A DNA stretch of 64,000 bases, from NCBI GenBank assembly GCA_024276495.1, contig JAJRXC010000098.1, positions 55,700 to 119,699 on the forward strand, given 5' to 3'. Source of the DNA: Actinomycetes bacterium. Lineage in GTDB: Bacteria > Actinomycetota > Acidimicrobiia > Acidimicrobiales > Aldehydirespiratoraceae. Of this stretch, positions 9,672-18,362 are shown one piece after another (the first letter of the stretch is position 1; each line of letters starts with the position of its first letter). Both the position numbers and the translations under genes were made by a program. Under the pieces are notes generated by a model, which ran no database searches, was not told the origin of the DNA, and saw nothing but the letters and a program-made list of their open reading frames with translations.

Positions 9672-11000
9672 ATGATGCCGTCGGTCATGCGGAACACGAA
9701 CACGGGCGCCACCGCCCGCACTCTCGGGATCGGATTCGGCGTGCTGGCGCTCATCGCCCTCGCCGTCGCGCTGATCGGCCGGAACGGGTCGCCGGCCGCC
9801 GACGCCCCCGCCATCGTTGCGGCCACCGAGGCCACGTCGACGACTGCCACGACAACGACCGGCGCCCCGCCGAGCACTACCACCACGACCACGACGCTCG
9901 ACCCGACGACCGCGGTGCTCGACGAGCTCGTCGACACGATGAGCATCGACGAGATCGCCCGCCAGCTCGTCGTCACGGGGTTGACCGGCACCGACGCAGC
10001 AACCAGGCTCCGGGACACGGTCGGCGGTGCCTGTCTCGGTGGGGTCTTCGTGACCGAGTCGAACGACAACTGGATCGATGAGAACGACACGGTTGCCGCG
10101 GCGGCCTTCATCGCATCGGTCCCCGAGGTGGCCCGCTCCGACGGCTGCGCGAGCCTGCCTCTGCTGACGACCGACGCCGAGCTCGGACGGATCGTGCGGG
10201 TGCCGGCGAGCTCGACCGCCACGACCGGCGACTACCGCGCCCGCTTCGACGAGGGCGACCAGGACGACACGCTGGCCGGCCTCGCGGCCGACGCCACCGC
10301 CTACGCCCGAACGCTGCGAGGCCTCGGCCTCGACGTCAACTTCGGCGCGGTCGCCGATGTCGACACGGCACCGGAGAACTTCATGGCCCGCAGCGGCCGC
10401 ACCTTCGGCGCCCAGCCCGACACCGTCACCGCGCTGGCCGGTGCGGTCGTCGATGCCCACTGCGAGGCCGGCCTCGCCGTGGCGCTCAAGCACTTCCCGA
10501 ACCAGGGTGCCACCCGGGAGGACCCCCACGAGGAGCGCAGTGTCGCCCGGGGCGGCCTCGTGTCCTGGCGCGAGACCGGAAAGCTGCCCTACCTCGACAC
10601 GCGAGCACCGATGGTGATGACCGGCCACATCTTCTTGGACATCGACCCGGACCTGCCCGCCTCGATGTCGGCCGCGATCACCACCGGTCTGCTCCGCGAC
10701 GAGCTCGGATACGAGGGCGTCGTCATCACCGACGACCTGTCGACGATGCGCGGTGCGATCGACGTGATCGCCGAACCCGGGAGTCGCGCCGTCGCGGCGA
10801 TCCGGGCCGGTGCCGACCTCGTCTTGTTCGTGCGCGACCGGGACATCCCCATCGTCGTGAAGACGCTCGTCGCCGAGCTGATGGCCGATCCGGCCTTCGA
10901 GGCGACCGCCCGCGAGCGCGTGCGCCGCGTCGTCGACCTCAAGGCCGCCCTCGGCCGCATCCCGGCCGTCGACCCCGACACCCGCCCGCTGTGCCGCTGA
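9672..11000 (+). CDS. Membrane-anchored glycoside hydrolase family 3 (beta-N-acetylhexosaminidase-like)
   Basis: 442 residues. An N-terminal transmembrane anchor (GIGFGVLALIALAVALIG, about 18-35) is followed by a Thr/Ala-rich linker and then a GH3 barrel. Family marks are the substrate loop KHFPNQGATREDPHEERS (NagZ consensus KHFPGHGxxxxDSH) and VVITDDLSTMRGA, which carries the nucleophile Asp of the TDDL motif. The Asp and His of the NagZ acid/base dyad are kept as DPH although the preceding GHG has become NQG. The likely role is cleavage of N-acetylhexosamine linkages in wall fragments outside the membrane. Start choice among ATGs 9672, 9675 and 9687 is uncertain. Confidence 0.85.
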   Translation: MMPSVMRNTNTGATARTLGIGFGVLALIALAVALIGRNGSPAADAPAIVAATEATSTTATTTTGAPPSTTTTTTTLDPTTAVLDELVDTMSIDEIARQLVVTGLTGTDAATRLRDTVGGACLGGVFVTESNDNWIDENDTVAAAAFIASVPEVARSDGCASLPLLTTDAELGRIVRVPASSTATTGDYRARFDEGDQDDTLAGLAADATAYARTLRGLGLDVNFGAVADVDTAPENFMARSGRTFGAQPDTVTALAGAVVDAHCEAGLAVALKHFPNQGATREDPHEERSVARGGLVSWRETGKLPYLDTRAPMVMTGHIFLDIDPDLPASMSAAITTGLLRDELGYEGVVITDDLSTMRGAIDVIAEPGSRAVAAIRAGADLVLFVRDRDIPIVVKTLVAELMADPAFEATARERVRRVVDLKAALGRIPAVDPDTRPLCR

Positions 11001-11024
11001 GCCGGGCGCGCCCGACCCGCGAGA

Positions 11025-12341
11025 TCAGTCGAGACGATCGGAGAGGTACGTGTCGAGCTTGTCGAGGCTGACCCGGTCCTGGGCCCGCGAGTCGCGGTCG
11101 CGCACGGTGACGGCCCGGTCGTCGAGTGTGTCGAAGTCGACGGTGACGCAATAGGGCGTGCCGACCTCGTCCTGGCGGGCGTAGCGCTTGCCGATTGACT
11201 GGGTTTCGTCGTAGTCGGCCATCCAGCGGCCCTTGATCCGGTCGAACACCTCGTGGGCGGTCGGCGTGAGGGTGTCCTTCTTCGACAGGGGCAGCACCGC
11301 GACCTTGTAGGGGGCAATGCGGGGATCGAGCCGCAGGACCGTGCGGGTGTCGTCGTCCACGGTCTCCTCGGCGTAGGCGGCCATGAGAAACGCCATCGCG
11401 GTGCGGGTGGCCCCCGCGGCCGGTTCGATGACATGGGGCGTGTAACGCTCGCCCGACGCCTGATCGAAGGAGTCGAGCTTCTCCCCCGACGCCTCGGCGT
11501 GTTGGGTCAGGTCGTAGTCGCCCCGGTTGGCGATGCCCTCGAGCTCGTCCCAGCCCCACGGGAAGAGGAACTCGACATCGGAGGTGGCCGACGAGTAGTG
11601 GCTGAGCTCGTCGGCGTCGTGGGGGCGCAGGCGCAGCTGATCGGCCGGCATGCCGAGATCGAGGTACCACTCCATGCGGGTGCGGCACCAGTAGTCGTAC
11701 CACTCGTCGGCTTCGTCGGGCGGCACGAAGAACTCCATCTCCATCTGCTCGAACTCACGGGTCCGGAAGACGAAGTTGCCCGGGGTGATCTCGTTGCGGA
11801 ACGACTTGCCGATCTGGGCGATGCCGAACGGCGGCTTCTTCCGACTCGTGTGCAACACGTTGGCGAAGTTGATGAACATGCCCTGGGCGGTCTCGGGCCG
11901 AAGATAGACCTCGGCCGCCGTCTCGGTGACAGGGCCGGCGTGGGTGCGAAACATCAGGTTGAACTCGCGGGCCTCGGTGAGCGAACCACGGGTGCCGCAA
12001 CTCGGACACACCTCCGGATCGGCGAGCTTGTCCAGCCGGTGCCGGGAGTTGCAGGTGGTGCAGTCGACCAGCGGGTCCGAGAAGTTGGTCAGGTGGCCCG
12101 ACGCCTCCCACACCTGCGGCGGCGACAGAATCGACGCGTCGAGCCCCACAACATCGTGACGAAGCTGCACCATCGAGCGCCACCACGCGTCCTTCACATT
12201 GCGCAACAGCAGCACACCGAGCGGCCCGTAGTCGTAGGTCGACCGGAACCCGCCGTAGATCTCCGCCGACTGGAAAACGAAGCCTCGACGCTTCGACAGG
12301 TTGACGATCTTGTCGAACAACTGGGGATCTGGCTCGGACAT
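11025..12341 (-). CDS. glyS: Glycyl-tRNA synthetase, dimeric class II type
   Basis: 438-residue alpha2-type enzyme that charges tRNA-Gly. It shows motif 1 near the N-terminus (FVFQSAEIYGGFRSTYDYGPLGVLL), a zinc-type pair of Cys motifs (CTTC...CPSC, about 95-125), motif 2 (FRNEITPGNFVFRTREFEQMEMEFF), motif 3 (GATRTAMAFLMAAY) and the C-terminal anticodon-binding domain (APYKVAVLPLSKKDTLTPTAHEVFD). ATG at 12341 has TAGTCT 7 bases upstream and no ribosome-binding site, so it is chosen over the ORF start at 12389, which overlaps the divergent RDD gene. Confidence 0.96.
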   Translation of the reverse strand: MSEPDPQLFDKIVNLSKRRGFVFQSAEIYGGFRSTYDYGPLGVLLLRNVKDAWWRSMVQLRHDVVGLDASILSPPQVWEASGHLTNFSDPLVDCTTCNSRHRLDKLADPEVCPSCGTRGSLTEAREFNLMFRTHAGPVTETAAEVYLRPETAQGMFINFANVLHTSRKKPPFGIAQIGKSFRNEITPGNFVFRTREFEQMEMEFFVPPDEADEWYDYWCRTRMEWYLDLGMPADQLRLRPHDADELSHYSSATSDVEFLFPWGWDELEGIANRGDYDLTQHAEASGEKLDSFDQASGERYTPHVIEPAAGATRTAMAFLMAAYAEETVDDDTRTVLRLDPRIAPYKVAVLPLSKKDTLTPTAHEVFDRIKGRWMADYDETQSIGKRYARQDEVGTPYCVTVDFDTLDDRAVTVRDRDSRAQDRVSLDKLDTYLSDRLD

Positions 12342-12348
12342 GGCGACG

Positions 12349-12354
12349 AGACTA
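12349..12354 (-). promoter_or_regulatory. Leaderless -10-like element for glyS
   Basis: TAGTCT on the minus strand, 7 bases before the glyS ATG. Confidence 0.5.
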
Positions 12355-12378
12355 TCGGCGGTGCGCGAGCATGGACCC

Positions 12379-13434
12379 GTGATCACCAACGCGCCCGTAC
12401 CCCCCGCCGACCCGACCGCGGTCTTCGGTCGTCGGACTCTCGCCTACTTGATCGATGCGGCGATCGCCGTCGCCTTGTTCATCGTCACCTTCGCCTTCGT
12501 CGCGTCGTCCGAAGACCTCGGATCGACCATCGCGGCCGAGTCGACCTGCGACGCGCTCAACGAGCTCGACAGTGGCTACTTCTGCATCCCCTTCGACACG
12601 TCGGTGCTGTTGGCCGACGGCGACGACTTCACGACGCTGCTGCTCGTCACCGGCATCTACGTCGTCGCCACCCAGCTGCTCCTGCCCACCCTCACCGGGT
12701 TCAGCCCCGGCAAGGCCATCGTCGGCCTCCGCGTCGTCAACCAGCAGACCTTCGAGATCGCCGGCTTCGGCGCCCATCTGGTCCGTTGGCTGCTGTGGGT
12801 CGTCGACTCGTTCCCCTGGCTCTTCCCGCTCGTCGGGCTGATCTCCGGCCTGTCGAGCAATGGTCATCGCCGCGTCGGCGACATGGCCGCGAAGACCATC
12901 GTGATCGACAAGGTGTGGGTCGGCCGACCTCTCCCGGTTCCCGGGGTCAACAGTGTCACCCCTGCCACGGCCCCGTTCGCCGTGTCGGCATCCCCGTTCG
13001 GCGCATCGCCACCGCCCCCGCCGGGCCCGGCCGTCCCGGCACCACCACCGGGTCAACCGCCGCTGATGCCGCCACCCCCCGCCGGCGACCCCGCGCCGCC
13101 ACCACCGCCCGGGCCCACGCCACCCCCGCCGGTGCCCCAGACCCCCGACCCCGACGCGACCACCCCGCTCATCGCCCCACCGGCCATGCCGGCCCCCGAG
13201 ATGCCCGAGGCCGCTCCCGAGCAGGCCCCACCCGATGAGCCCGCCCCGCCACCGGCCCCCACGCCGCCGGCCGCCCCCCCGGTTGCCCCCGCCGCGCCGG
13301 CGCAACCACAACCCGGCGTCGACGCCCCCCAGTGGGACGCCGCCCGCGACACCTACATCCAGTGGGATCCCGAGTTGGCCGAGTGGATGGAGTGGAACGA
13401 GGCCGACGGCGCCTGGGTACCGATCTCGCGATGA
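12379..13434 (+). CDS. RDD-family membrane protein with proline-rich tail
   Basis: 351 residues. Residues ~10-180 form an RDD domain: FGRRTLAYLIDAAIAVALFIVTFAFVA (first membrane helix), a second helix at LLLVTGIYVVATQLLLPTL, GFSPGKAIVGLRVV, then a third helix region LVRWLLWVVDSFPWLFPLVGLISG ending HRRVGDMAAKTIVID. About 130 residues of Pro/Ala-rich low-complexity sequence follow, then a compact aromatic tail (QWDAARDTYIQWDPELAEWMEWNEADGAW) that looks like a WW-type or structural cap. RDD proteins are poorly understood; some act as ion exchangers. GTG at 12379 avoids overlap with divergent glyS. Confidence 0.8.
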   Translation: MITNAPVPPADPTAVFGRRTLAYLIDAAIAVALFIVTFAFVASSEDLGSTIAAESTCDALNELDSGYFCIPFDTSVLLADGDDFTTLLLVTGIYVVATQLLLPTLTGFSPGKAIVGLRVVNQQTFEIAGFGAHLVRWLLWVVDSFPWLFPLVGLISGLSSNGHRRVGDMAAKTIVIDKVWVGRPLPVPGVNSVTPATAPFAVSASPFGASPPPPPGPAVPAPPPGQPPLMPPPPAGDPAPPPPPGPTPPPPVPQTPDPDATTPLIAPPAMPAPEMPEAAPEQAPPDEPAPPPAPTPPAAPPVAPAAPAQPQPGVDAPQWDAARDTYIQWDPELAEWMEWNEADGAWVPISR

Positions 13435-13444
13435 CGAGAGCCGA

Positions 13445-14170
13445 TCAGCGCGGCGTCTGGTCCATGACCGCGACGGACCGGAGCCGCCGTTCGAGATGAT
13501 GTTCGAGCAGTGACGTGGCCAACATGTCGACCTCGCCGGTCGACGGCCCGACCGCTTCTTCGAGCACCCCGGCCAGACCACCCCCGAGGATCCGCCGCAT
13601 GAGCACGAGGGCCGCTTCGGAGACGGGCCGGCCCCGCCGGCACTGATCGCAGCGGACCCCGCCGTCGTCGAGATCGAAGGCCACGAACGGTCCGCGACGC
13701 CCGCATTCGACACAGTCGTCGAGTTGGGGTTGCACTCCTTCGTGGGCGAGCAGCTTCAAGAAGAAGGCGGCGACCACGAGGGCCGAGTCGCGCTCGTCGA
13801 GCGTGCGCAGGGCGCGGACCAACATGACGTGGAGGGCCCGGTCGGGCTCCCGGTCCTGGGCGACCTGGTCGACGGCTTCGAGCATCGCCTCGGCCCGGGC
13901 GAAGCGATCGGCGTCGTCGCGCAGCGTCGAGAACCGGTCGACGGTCTCGACCTGGGTGATCGTGTCGAGGTCGCCGCGACCCCGGTAGAGCTGGATCGTC
14001 ACATGGCTGAGTGGCTCCAGCCGGGCCCCGAACTTCGACCGGGTCCGCCGGACTCCTTTCGCCACCGCCCGCACCTTGCCGTGCTGATGGGTGAGCATCG
14101 CGATGATGCGATCGGCCTCCCCCAACTTCCAGGAGCGCAACACGACCGCATGGTCTCGGTAGAGGGCCAT
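13445..14170 (-). CDS. recO: DNA repair protein RecO
   Basis: 241-residue RecO, which anneals SSB-coated DNA and loads RecA in the RecFOR pathway. The N-terminal OB fold (MALYRDHAVVLRSWKLGEADRIIAMLTHQHGKVRAVAKGVRRTRSKFGARLEPLSHVTIQLYRGRGDLDTITQ) is clear. A helical domain follows, then a zinc finger CVECGRRG...VRCDQC in the C-terminal third. Its start lies one base past the uppS stop, so it is cotranscribed with uppS. ATG at 14170 is chosen; the longer ORF start at 14527 reads through uppS out of frame. Confidence 0.93.
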   Translation of the reverse strand: MALYRDHAVVLRSWKLGEADRIIAMLTHQHGKVRAVAKGVRRTRSKFGARLEPLSHVTIQLYRGRGDLDTITQVETVDRFSTLRDDADRFARAEAMLEAVDQVAQDREPDRALHVMLVRALRTLDERDSALVVAAFFLKLLAHEGVQPQLDDCVECGRRGPFVAFDLDDGGVRCDQCRRGRPVSEAALVLMRRILGGGLAGVLEEAVGPSTGEVDMLATSLLEHHLERRLRSVAVMDQTPR

Positions 14171-14171
14171 G

Positions 14172-14894
14172 TCAACGACCGTCGACGCCACCGAAGCGGC
14201 GCTCACGCTCCTGATACCGGGCGATCGCCTCGAACAGTTCCTCGCGACCGAACGCGGGCCATGGTGTGTCGGTGAACAACAGCTCGCTGTAGGCGAGTTG
14301 CCACAGCAAGAAGTTGGAGACGCGGTACTCGCCCGAGGTGCGGATGACGAGATCCGGGTCCGGCATCTGCGGATCGTAGAGATGCCGGGCGATCGTCTTC
14401 TCGGTGATCTTCGTGGGCGCGACCCCGCTGGCGGCGATCGAGCGAACGGCATCGACGATCTCGGCTCGCCCGCCGTAGTTGAACGCGATGGTGAACACGA
14501 GTTTCCGGTTGCGTCGGGTGAGCGCACGCGCCTCGTCCATGCGCGTGAGGAGGCGCTTCGGCACCCGCCAGTCGCGGCGGCCGATGAAGCGGATCTGCAC
14601 GCCCCGCTCGTGGAGCTCGTCGCGGCGCCGGAACAGGATCTCCTCGTTGAAGTTGATGAGGAATCGGACCTCGTCCTTCGGTCGCCGCCAGTTCTCGGTG
14701 CTGAACGCGTAGACGGTCAGCCACTCGACCCCGGCGTCGAGGCAGCCGTCGACCACCTCGAACAAGGAGTGCTCTCCGGCTTTGTGGCCCTCGGTGCGGG
14801 GCAGGTTCTGCGCCTGGGCCCAACGGCCGTTGCCGTCCATGACACACGCGATGTGGCGGGGGATCCGAGAGAGATCGAGATCGTCGAGAGGCAC
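14172..14894 (-). CDS. uppS: Isoprenyl (undecaprenyl) diphosphate synthase
   Basis: 240-residue cis-prenyltransferase that makes the C50/C55 polyprenyl diphosphate lipid carrier for cell-wall assembly. All family blocks are present: HIACVMDGNGRWAQ with catalytic Asp near residue 20, FSTENWRRPKDEV, the NFNEEILFRRRDELHERGVQIRFIG region, and the C-terminal DLVIRTSGEYRVSNFLLWQLAYSELLFTDTPWPAF. In mycobacteria the equivalent gene lies at the same place beside recO. Confidence 0.95.
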   Translation of the reverse strand: MPLDDLDLSRIPRHIACVMDGNGRWAQAQNLPRTEGHKAGEHSLFEVVDGCLDAGVEWLTVYAFSTENWRRPKDEVRFLINFNEEILFRRRDELHERGVQIRFIGRRDWRVPKRLLTRMDEARALTRRNRKLVFTIAFNYGGRAEIVDAVRSIAASGVAPTKITEKTIARHLYDPQMPDPDLVIRTSGEYRVSNFLLWQLAYSELLFTDTPWPAFGREELFEAIARYQERERRFGGVDGR

Positions 14895-14972
14895 CCCCGC
14901 GAACCTATCGGGTCATGGGTTCGCGATGGTGCGGGGCGTAGGCTCCGCCGACACCCGAACCCGGAGACGAGA

Positions 14973-16904
14973 GTGGAGGAACAGCCGAGCGCCGACCCCG
15001 TCGTCGATGACGCCGGCCTGACCGCGCTGACGCTCGAGATGCTCGACGACGTCACCGCGGCGCTTCCCGGTGGCGGCGAACGACGCGAGGGGCAGCGGGA
15101 GATGGCGGCGGCGGTCGCGGCCGTCGTCGCCGACGGCTCCCACGCGGTCGTCCAGGCCGGCACGGGCACCGGAAAGTCGCTCGCCTATCTGGTTCCCGTC
15201 GCCCTCGCCGGCAAGACCACGATCGTGGCGACGGCGACCAAGGCGCTCCAGGACCAGCTCGCGGGCAAGGACCTGCCGTTTCTCGCCGAGCGGCTCCCGG
15301 GTGGCGTCGACTTCGCGGTGCTCAAGGGCCGGAGCAACTATCTGTGCCTCCAACGGCTCGACGAGGCCGAGGTCGACGACCGACTCGGGCTGGAGATCGA
15401 CGACGACGCCCCCGCGACCCTCGACCACGACCTGCTCGACGAGCTCCGGGCGTTCGCGGCGACGACCGACACCGGTGACCGGGCCGAACTGCCCCAGATC
15501 GACGACCGGACCTGGCGTCTGGTCAGCGTCGGCCGCGACGAGTGCCCGGGTGCGAGCCGTTGCCCAGTGGGCGACGACTGCCTCGCGGAACGGGCCCGAC
15601 GCCGGGCGGCGGCCGCCGACATCGTCATCGTCAACCTGCACCTCTACGCGATCGAGATCATGGTGGAAGGAATCCTCCCCGAGCACGACGTGGTCATCAT
15701 CGACGAGGCGCACCAGCTCGAAGACGTCGTGTCCGAGGCCGCCGGCCGTCAGATCAGCCCGGGCCGCCTGCAGGCGGCCGCCCGCGCCGCGGGGGCGGTG
15801 CTAGCCGACCGCGACGCCCCGGTTGGTGTCGAGGAGGCCGCGACGCTGCTGCACACCCGCCTCGAACCCTTGATCGGCAACCGCCTGGTCGAGGGCCTCG
15901 ACGACGAGACCGGCACGTCGATCGACTTCATCCGTGGCCGGATCGATCAGCTCCTCAACGCCCTCCGGTCCGTGCCCAAGGACGCCCCGGCCGATGTCGC
16001 AGCCAAGGCCCTGCGGGCCCGCCAGGCGGTCACCTCACTGCTCGACGACATCGACTACGTCCGGTGGCCGATCGACAACGAGGTCCTCTGGGTCGACGGT
16101 CCAGCCCACAACCCCGGTCTGCGATCGACCCCCGTCGCGATCGACTCGCTGCTCGCCGAGAAGCTGTGGGAGAAACGAAGCGGCGTACTCACCTCGGCGA
16201 CGTTGTCGCCGCGACTGGCCACCCAACTCGGCCTTCCCGACACGACGACGACGATCGACGTCGGCAGCCCGTTCGACTACGAGCGCAACGCCTTGCTCTA
16301 CTGCCCGAGCGACCTGCCCGAACCGCGGGCCGAGGGCCATCGCGAGGCCCGGCTCGCCGAGCTGGAGGCCCTGATCGTCGCCGCCGGCGGCCGAACCCTC
16401 GCCCTGTTCACCAGCTGGGCGGCGATGCGCGACGCGGCCGAACACCTCGAACCGAGGTTGCCGTGGTCCGTTCTCGTGCAGGGCGAAGGATCGAAGATGG
16501 CGCTGTTGGAGTCGTTCACCGACGACGACGAGGCCTGCCTGTTCGCCACCATGTCGTTCTGGCAGGGTGTCGACGTGCCCGGTTCCACCTGCAACCTGGT
16601 GGTGATCGACCGGCTGCCGTTCCCCCGACCCGACAATCCGGTCCTCCAGGCCCGTCGGGAACGGGCCGGATCAGCCGCGTTTCGGACCATCGACCTCCCC
16701 CGCGCCGCGACCCTCCTCGCCCAGGGAGCCGGTCGGCTCATCCGGTCGGCGTCCGATCGTGGTGTGGTCGCGGTGCTCGACTCGCGTCTCGCGAACTCGC
16801 GCAACTATCGCTGGGATCTCATCAACGCGCTCCCGCCGATGCGACGCACGAAGGACCGCCACGAGGTCGAGGCGTGGCTGCGCGAGCTGCGCGACAACAC
16901 CTGA
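14973..16904 (+). CDS. DinG/XPD-family Fe-S ATP-dependent helicase
   Basis: 643-residue superfamily-2 helicase. Walker A is VQAGTGTGKSLAYL (about 60-73), motif II is VVIIDEAHQLEDV, and the C-terminal motifs include VLTSATLSP and LFATMSFWQGVDVPG, with QGAGRLIRSASDRGVVAVLDSR as motif VI. The Fe-S cluster cysteines of the XPD fold are visible (NYLC, then DECPGASRCPVGDDC). Members unwind 5'-3' and act on damage-associated structures. GTG at 14973 follows CCGGAGACGAGA; a TAGGCT element lies further upstream. The 911-aa ORF in the track falsely includes the antisense of uppS. Confidence 0.93.
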   Translation: MEEQPSADPVVDDAGLTALTLEMLDDVTAALPGGGERREGQREMAAAVAAVVADGSHAVVQAGTGTGKSLAYLVPVALAGKTTIVATATKALQDQLAGKDLPFLAERLPGGVDFAVLKGRSNYLCLQRLDEAEVDDRLGLEIDDDAPATLDHDLLDELRAFAATTDTGDRAELPQIDDRTWRLVSVGRDECPGASRCPVGDDCLAERARRRAAAADIVIVNLHLYAIEIMVEGILPEHDVVIIDEAHQLEDVVSEAAGRQISPGRLQAAARAAGAVLADRDAPVGVEEAATLLHTRLEPLIGNRLVEGLDDETGTSIDFIRGRIDQLLNALRSVPKDAPADVAAKALRARQAVTSLLDDIDYVRWPIDNEVLWVDGPAHNPGLRSTPVAIDSLLAEKLWEKRSGVLTSATLSPRLATQLGLPDTTTTIDVGSPFDYERNALLYCPSDLPEPRAEGHREARLAELEALIVAAGGRTLALFTSWAAMRDAAEHLEPRLPWSVLVQGEGSKMALLESFTDDDEACLFATMSFWQGVDVPGSTCNLVVIDRLPFPRPDNPVLQARRERAGSAAFRTIDLPRAATLLAQGAGRLIRSASDRGVVAVLDSRLANSRNYRWDLINALPPMRRTKDRHEVEAWLRELRDNT

Positions 16905-16944
16905 CGCGCTCAACCCACACGGCGTTCGCGCCGATCCATCGGCG

Positions 16945-17436
16945 GTGAGCCGTCGTCGTCGCCCTCATCCCGCTCGCCGCGCCCGTCGGACGGCGGGCGC
17001 GGTCGCGATCGGTTCCTACGCGGCCCTGCTCGCGACCGTCGGCGTCGCCCAGCGGGCATCGCAGACCGGTCCGCCATCGAACCCTCCCCCCGGCGACGGC
17101 GACGCGCCCGCCCCGACGGGGGTGGAACGGTTGGATCTGCGGGTCGCCGCGACCTTCGAGACGACAACGACGACGGTCACCGTCCCGGCCCCGGCCTCCA
17201 TCCCCCAACCGCCACCACCCCCCAGCGTCGTGGTGACGACGACCGTCGCGCCACGGGTGACGGCCCCACCGCCGCCACCGCCGTCGATCGCGCCGGTGGC
17301 GACCGCGCCGCCGCCGACCACCGCGGCGCCGACCACCGCGCCGCCGACGACGACCCCACCGACCACCACGCCACCCACGGTGCCGCCCCCCAGCACCGTG
17401 CCGCCTCCGCCCACCATTCCGACCGGTGGGAGCTGA
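16945..17436 (+). CDS. Small membrane-anchored Pro/Thr-rich protein
   Basis: 163 residues from GTG 16945. A very basic N-terminus (SRRRRPHPARRARRTAG) leads into one membrane segment (AVAIGSYAALLATVGVA). The rest is low-complexity Pro/Thr/Ala sequence (PPTTTPPTTTPPTVPPPSTV). It would be an inner-membrane protein with a disordered extracytoplasmic tail. No enzymatic motif is present. It ends 2 bases before apbE and probably shares its transcript. The composition could be spurious, but the basic-TM-tail order and the tight spacing argue for a real gene. Confidence 0.55.
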   Translation: MSRRRRPHPARRARRTAGAVAIGSYAALLATVGVAQRASQTGPPSNPPPGDGDAPAPTGVERLDLRVAATFETTTTTVTVPAPASIPQPPPPPSVVVTTTVAPRVTAPPPPPPSIAPVATAPPPTTAAPTTAPPTTTPPTTTPPTVPPPSTVPPPPTIPTGGS

Positions 17437-17438
17437 CG

Positions 17439-18305
17439 ATGACGACGGAGCGCCACGCCACGGCGACCGGTTCGGCCATGGGGACGACATTTCTCATCGT
17501 CGTGCACCGAGATGACGCGCCGCTGCTGGCGGGGGCCGTCGCGCACCTCGACGATCTCGAACGGCGGTGGAGCCGTTTCCTTTCCGACTCCGAGCTGTCG
17601 GTCCTCAATCGGCGACCGGGGGTGCCCGTGCTGGTCTCGGCCGACACCTTCCAGGTCCTGCAGGCCGCGGTCGACGGATCGCGGGCCACGGCCGGTCGAT
17701 TCGATCCGACCGTGATCGACACGATGGAGACGCTCGGCTACGACCGCCCGTTCGAACAGATCGGCGGATCTCCACCGGCGACAGGAACCGGGACACCGGC
17801 CCCCGGAGTCGACGGGATCGTCTTCGACGAGGCCCTCCACGCCGTCACCTTGCCCGTCGGGGTGCGGCTCGACCTCGGCGGAATCGGCAAGGGAACGGCC
17901 GCCGATCTGGTGAGCGGACGGCTCATGGAACGCGGCGCGAGCGGGGCCGCGGTGTCCGTCGGCGGCGACGTGCGGGTCCGCGGCGACAGCCCCGACGGCA
18001 CCGGCTGGATCGTCTCCCACGACCGGGCACCGCTCGATCTCGCCCCGCTGCGCGACGCGGGAGTGTGCACCAGCACGGTCACCCGCCGGAGTTGGCGAAC
18101 CGAGGCCGGGCGGGTCCATCACATCGTCGATCCGCGAACCGGCCGTCCGACCGCCACGGCGATCGAATCCGTGACCGTCGTCGGGCGAACCGCCCAGCAG
18201 GCAGAGGTCCTGACCAAGGCGGCCATGGTGACCGGTCCCGACGCCGCGGAGTTCCTGGACGGCTTCGGGGTGCACGCGTTCATCCGGTGCACCGTCGCCG
18301 CCTGA
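17439..18305 (+). CDS. apbE: FAD:protein FMN transferase (ApbE)
   Basis: 288-residue ApbE-like enzyme, which attaches FMN covalently to Thr/Ser in redox partner proteins. Visible marks are GSAMGTTFLI near residue 15, RFDPTV, the conserved LDLGGIGKGTAADLV, the nucleotide-binding SVGGDVRVRG, and HHIVDPRTGRPTATAIESVTVVG. No lipobox or signal is seen, so it is probably cytosolic or acts at the membrane. The neighbouring ferric-reductase-like membrane protein suggests a flavin electron-transfer module, but the acceptor FMN-binding protein is not in the window. Confidence 0.92.
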   Translation: MTTERHATATGSAMGTTFLIVVHRDDAPLLAGAVAHLDDLERRWSRFLSDSELSVLNRRPGVPVLVSADTFQVLQAAVDGSRATAGRFDPTVIDTMETLGYDRPFEQIGGSPPATGTGTPAPGVDGIVFDEALHAVTLPVGVRLDLGGIGKGTAADLVSGRLMERGASGAAVSVGGDVRVRGDSPDGTGWIVSHDRAPLDLAPLRDAGVCTSTVTRRSWRTEAGRVHHIVDPRTGRPTATAIESVTVVGRTAQQAEVLTKAAMVTGPDAAEFLDGFGVHAFIRCTVAA

Positions 18306-18362
18306 ATCCCATTCGCCGCGGTTTTCCTCCGATTCACACCCTTCGTGCCGACGGGAGACGCC

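Noticed and set aside
12352-13713. 453-aa minus-strand ORF rich in Gly/Arg
   Set aside because: Antisense of the RDD gene's Pro-rich tail; low-complexity composition explains the open frame.
17200-17430. Possible tandem DNA repeat in the Pro/Thr-rich gene
   Set aside because: The codons vary and no fixed repeat unit is seen; it is low-complexity protein coding.
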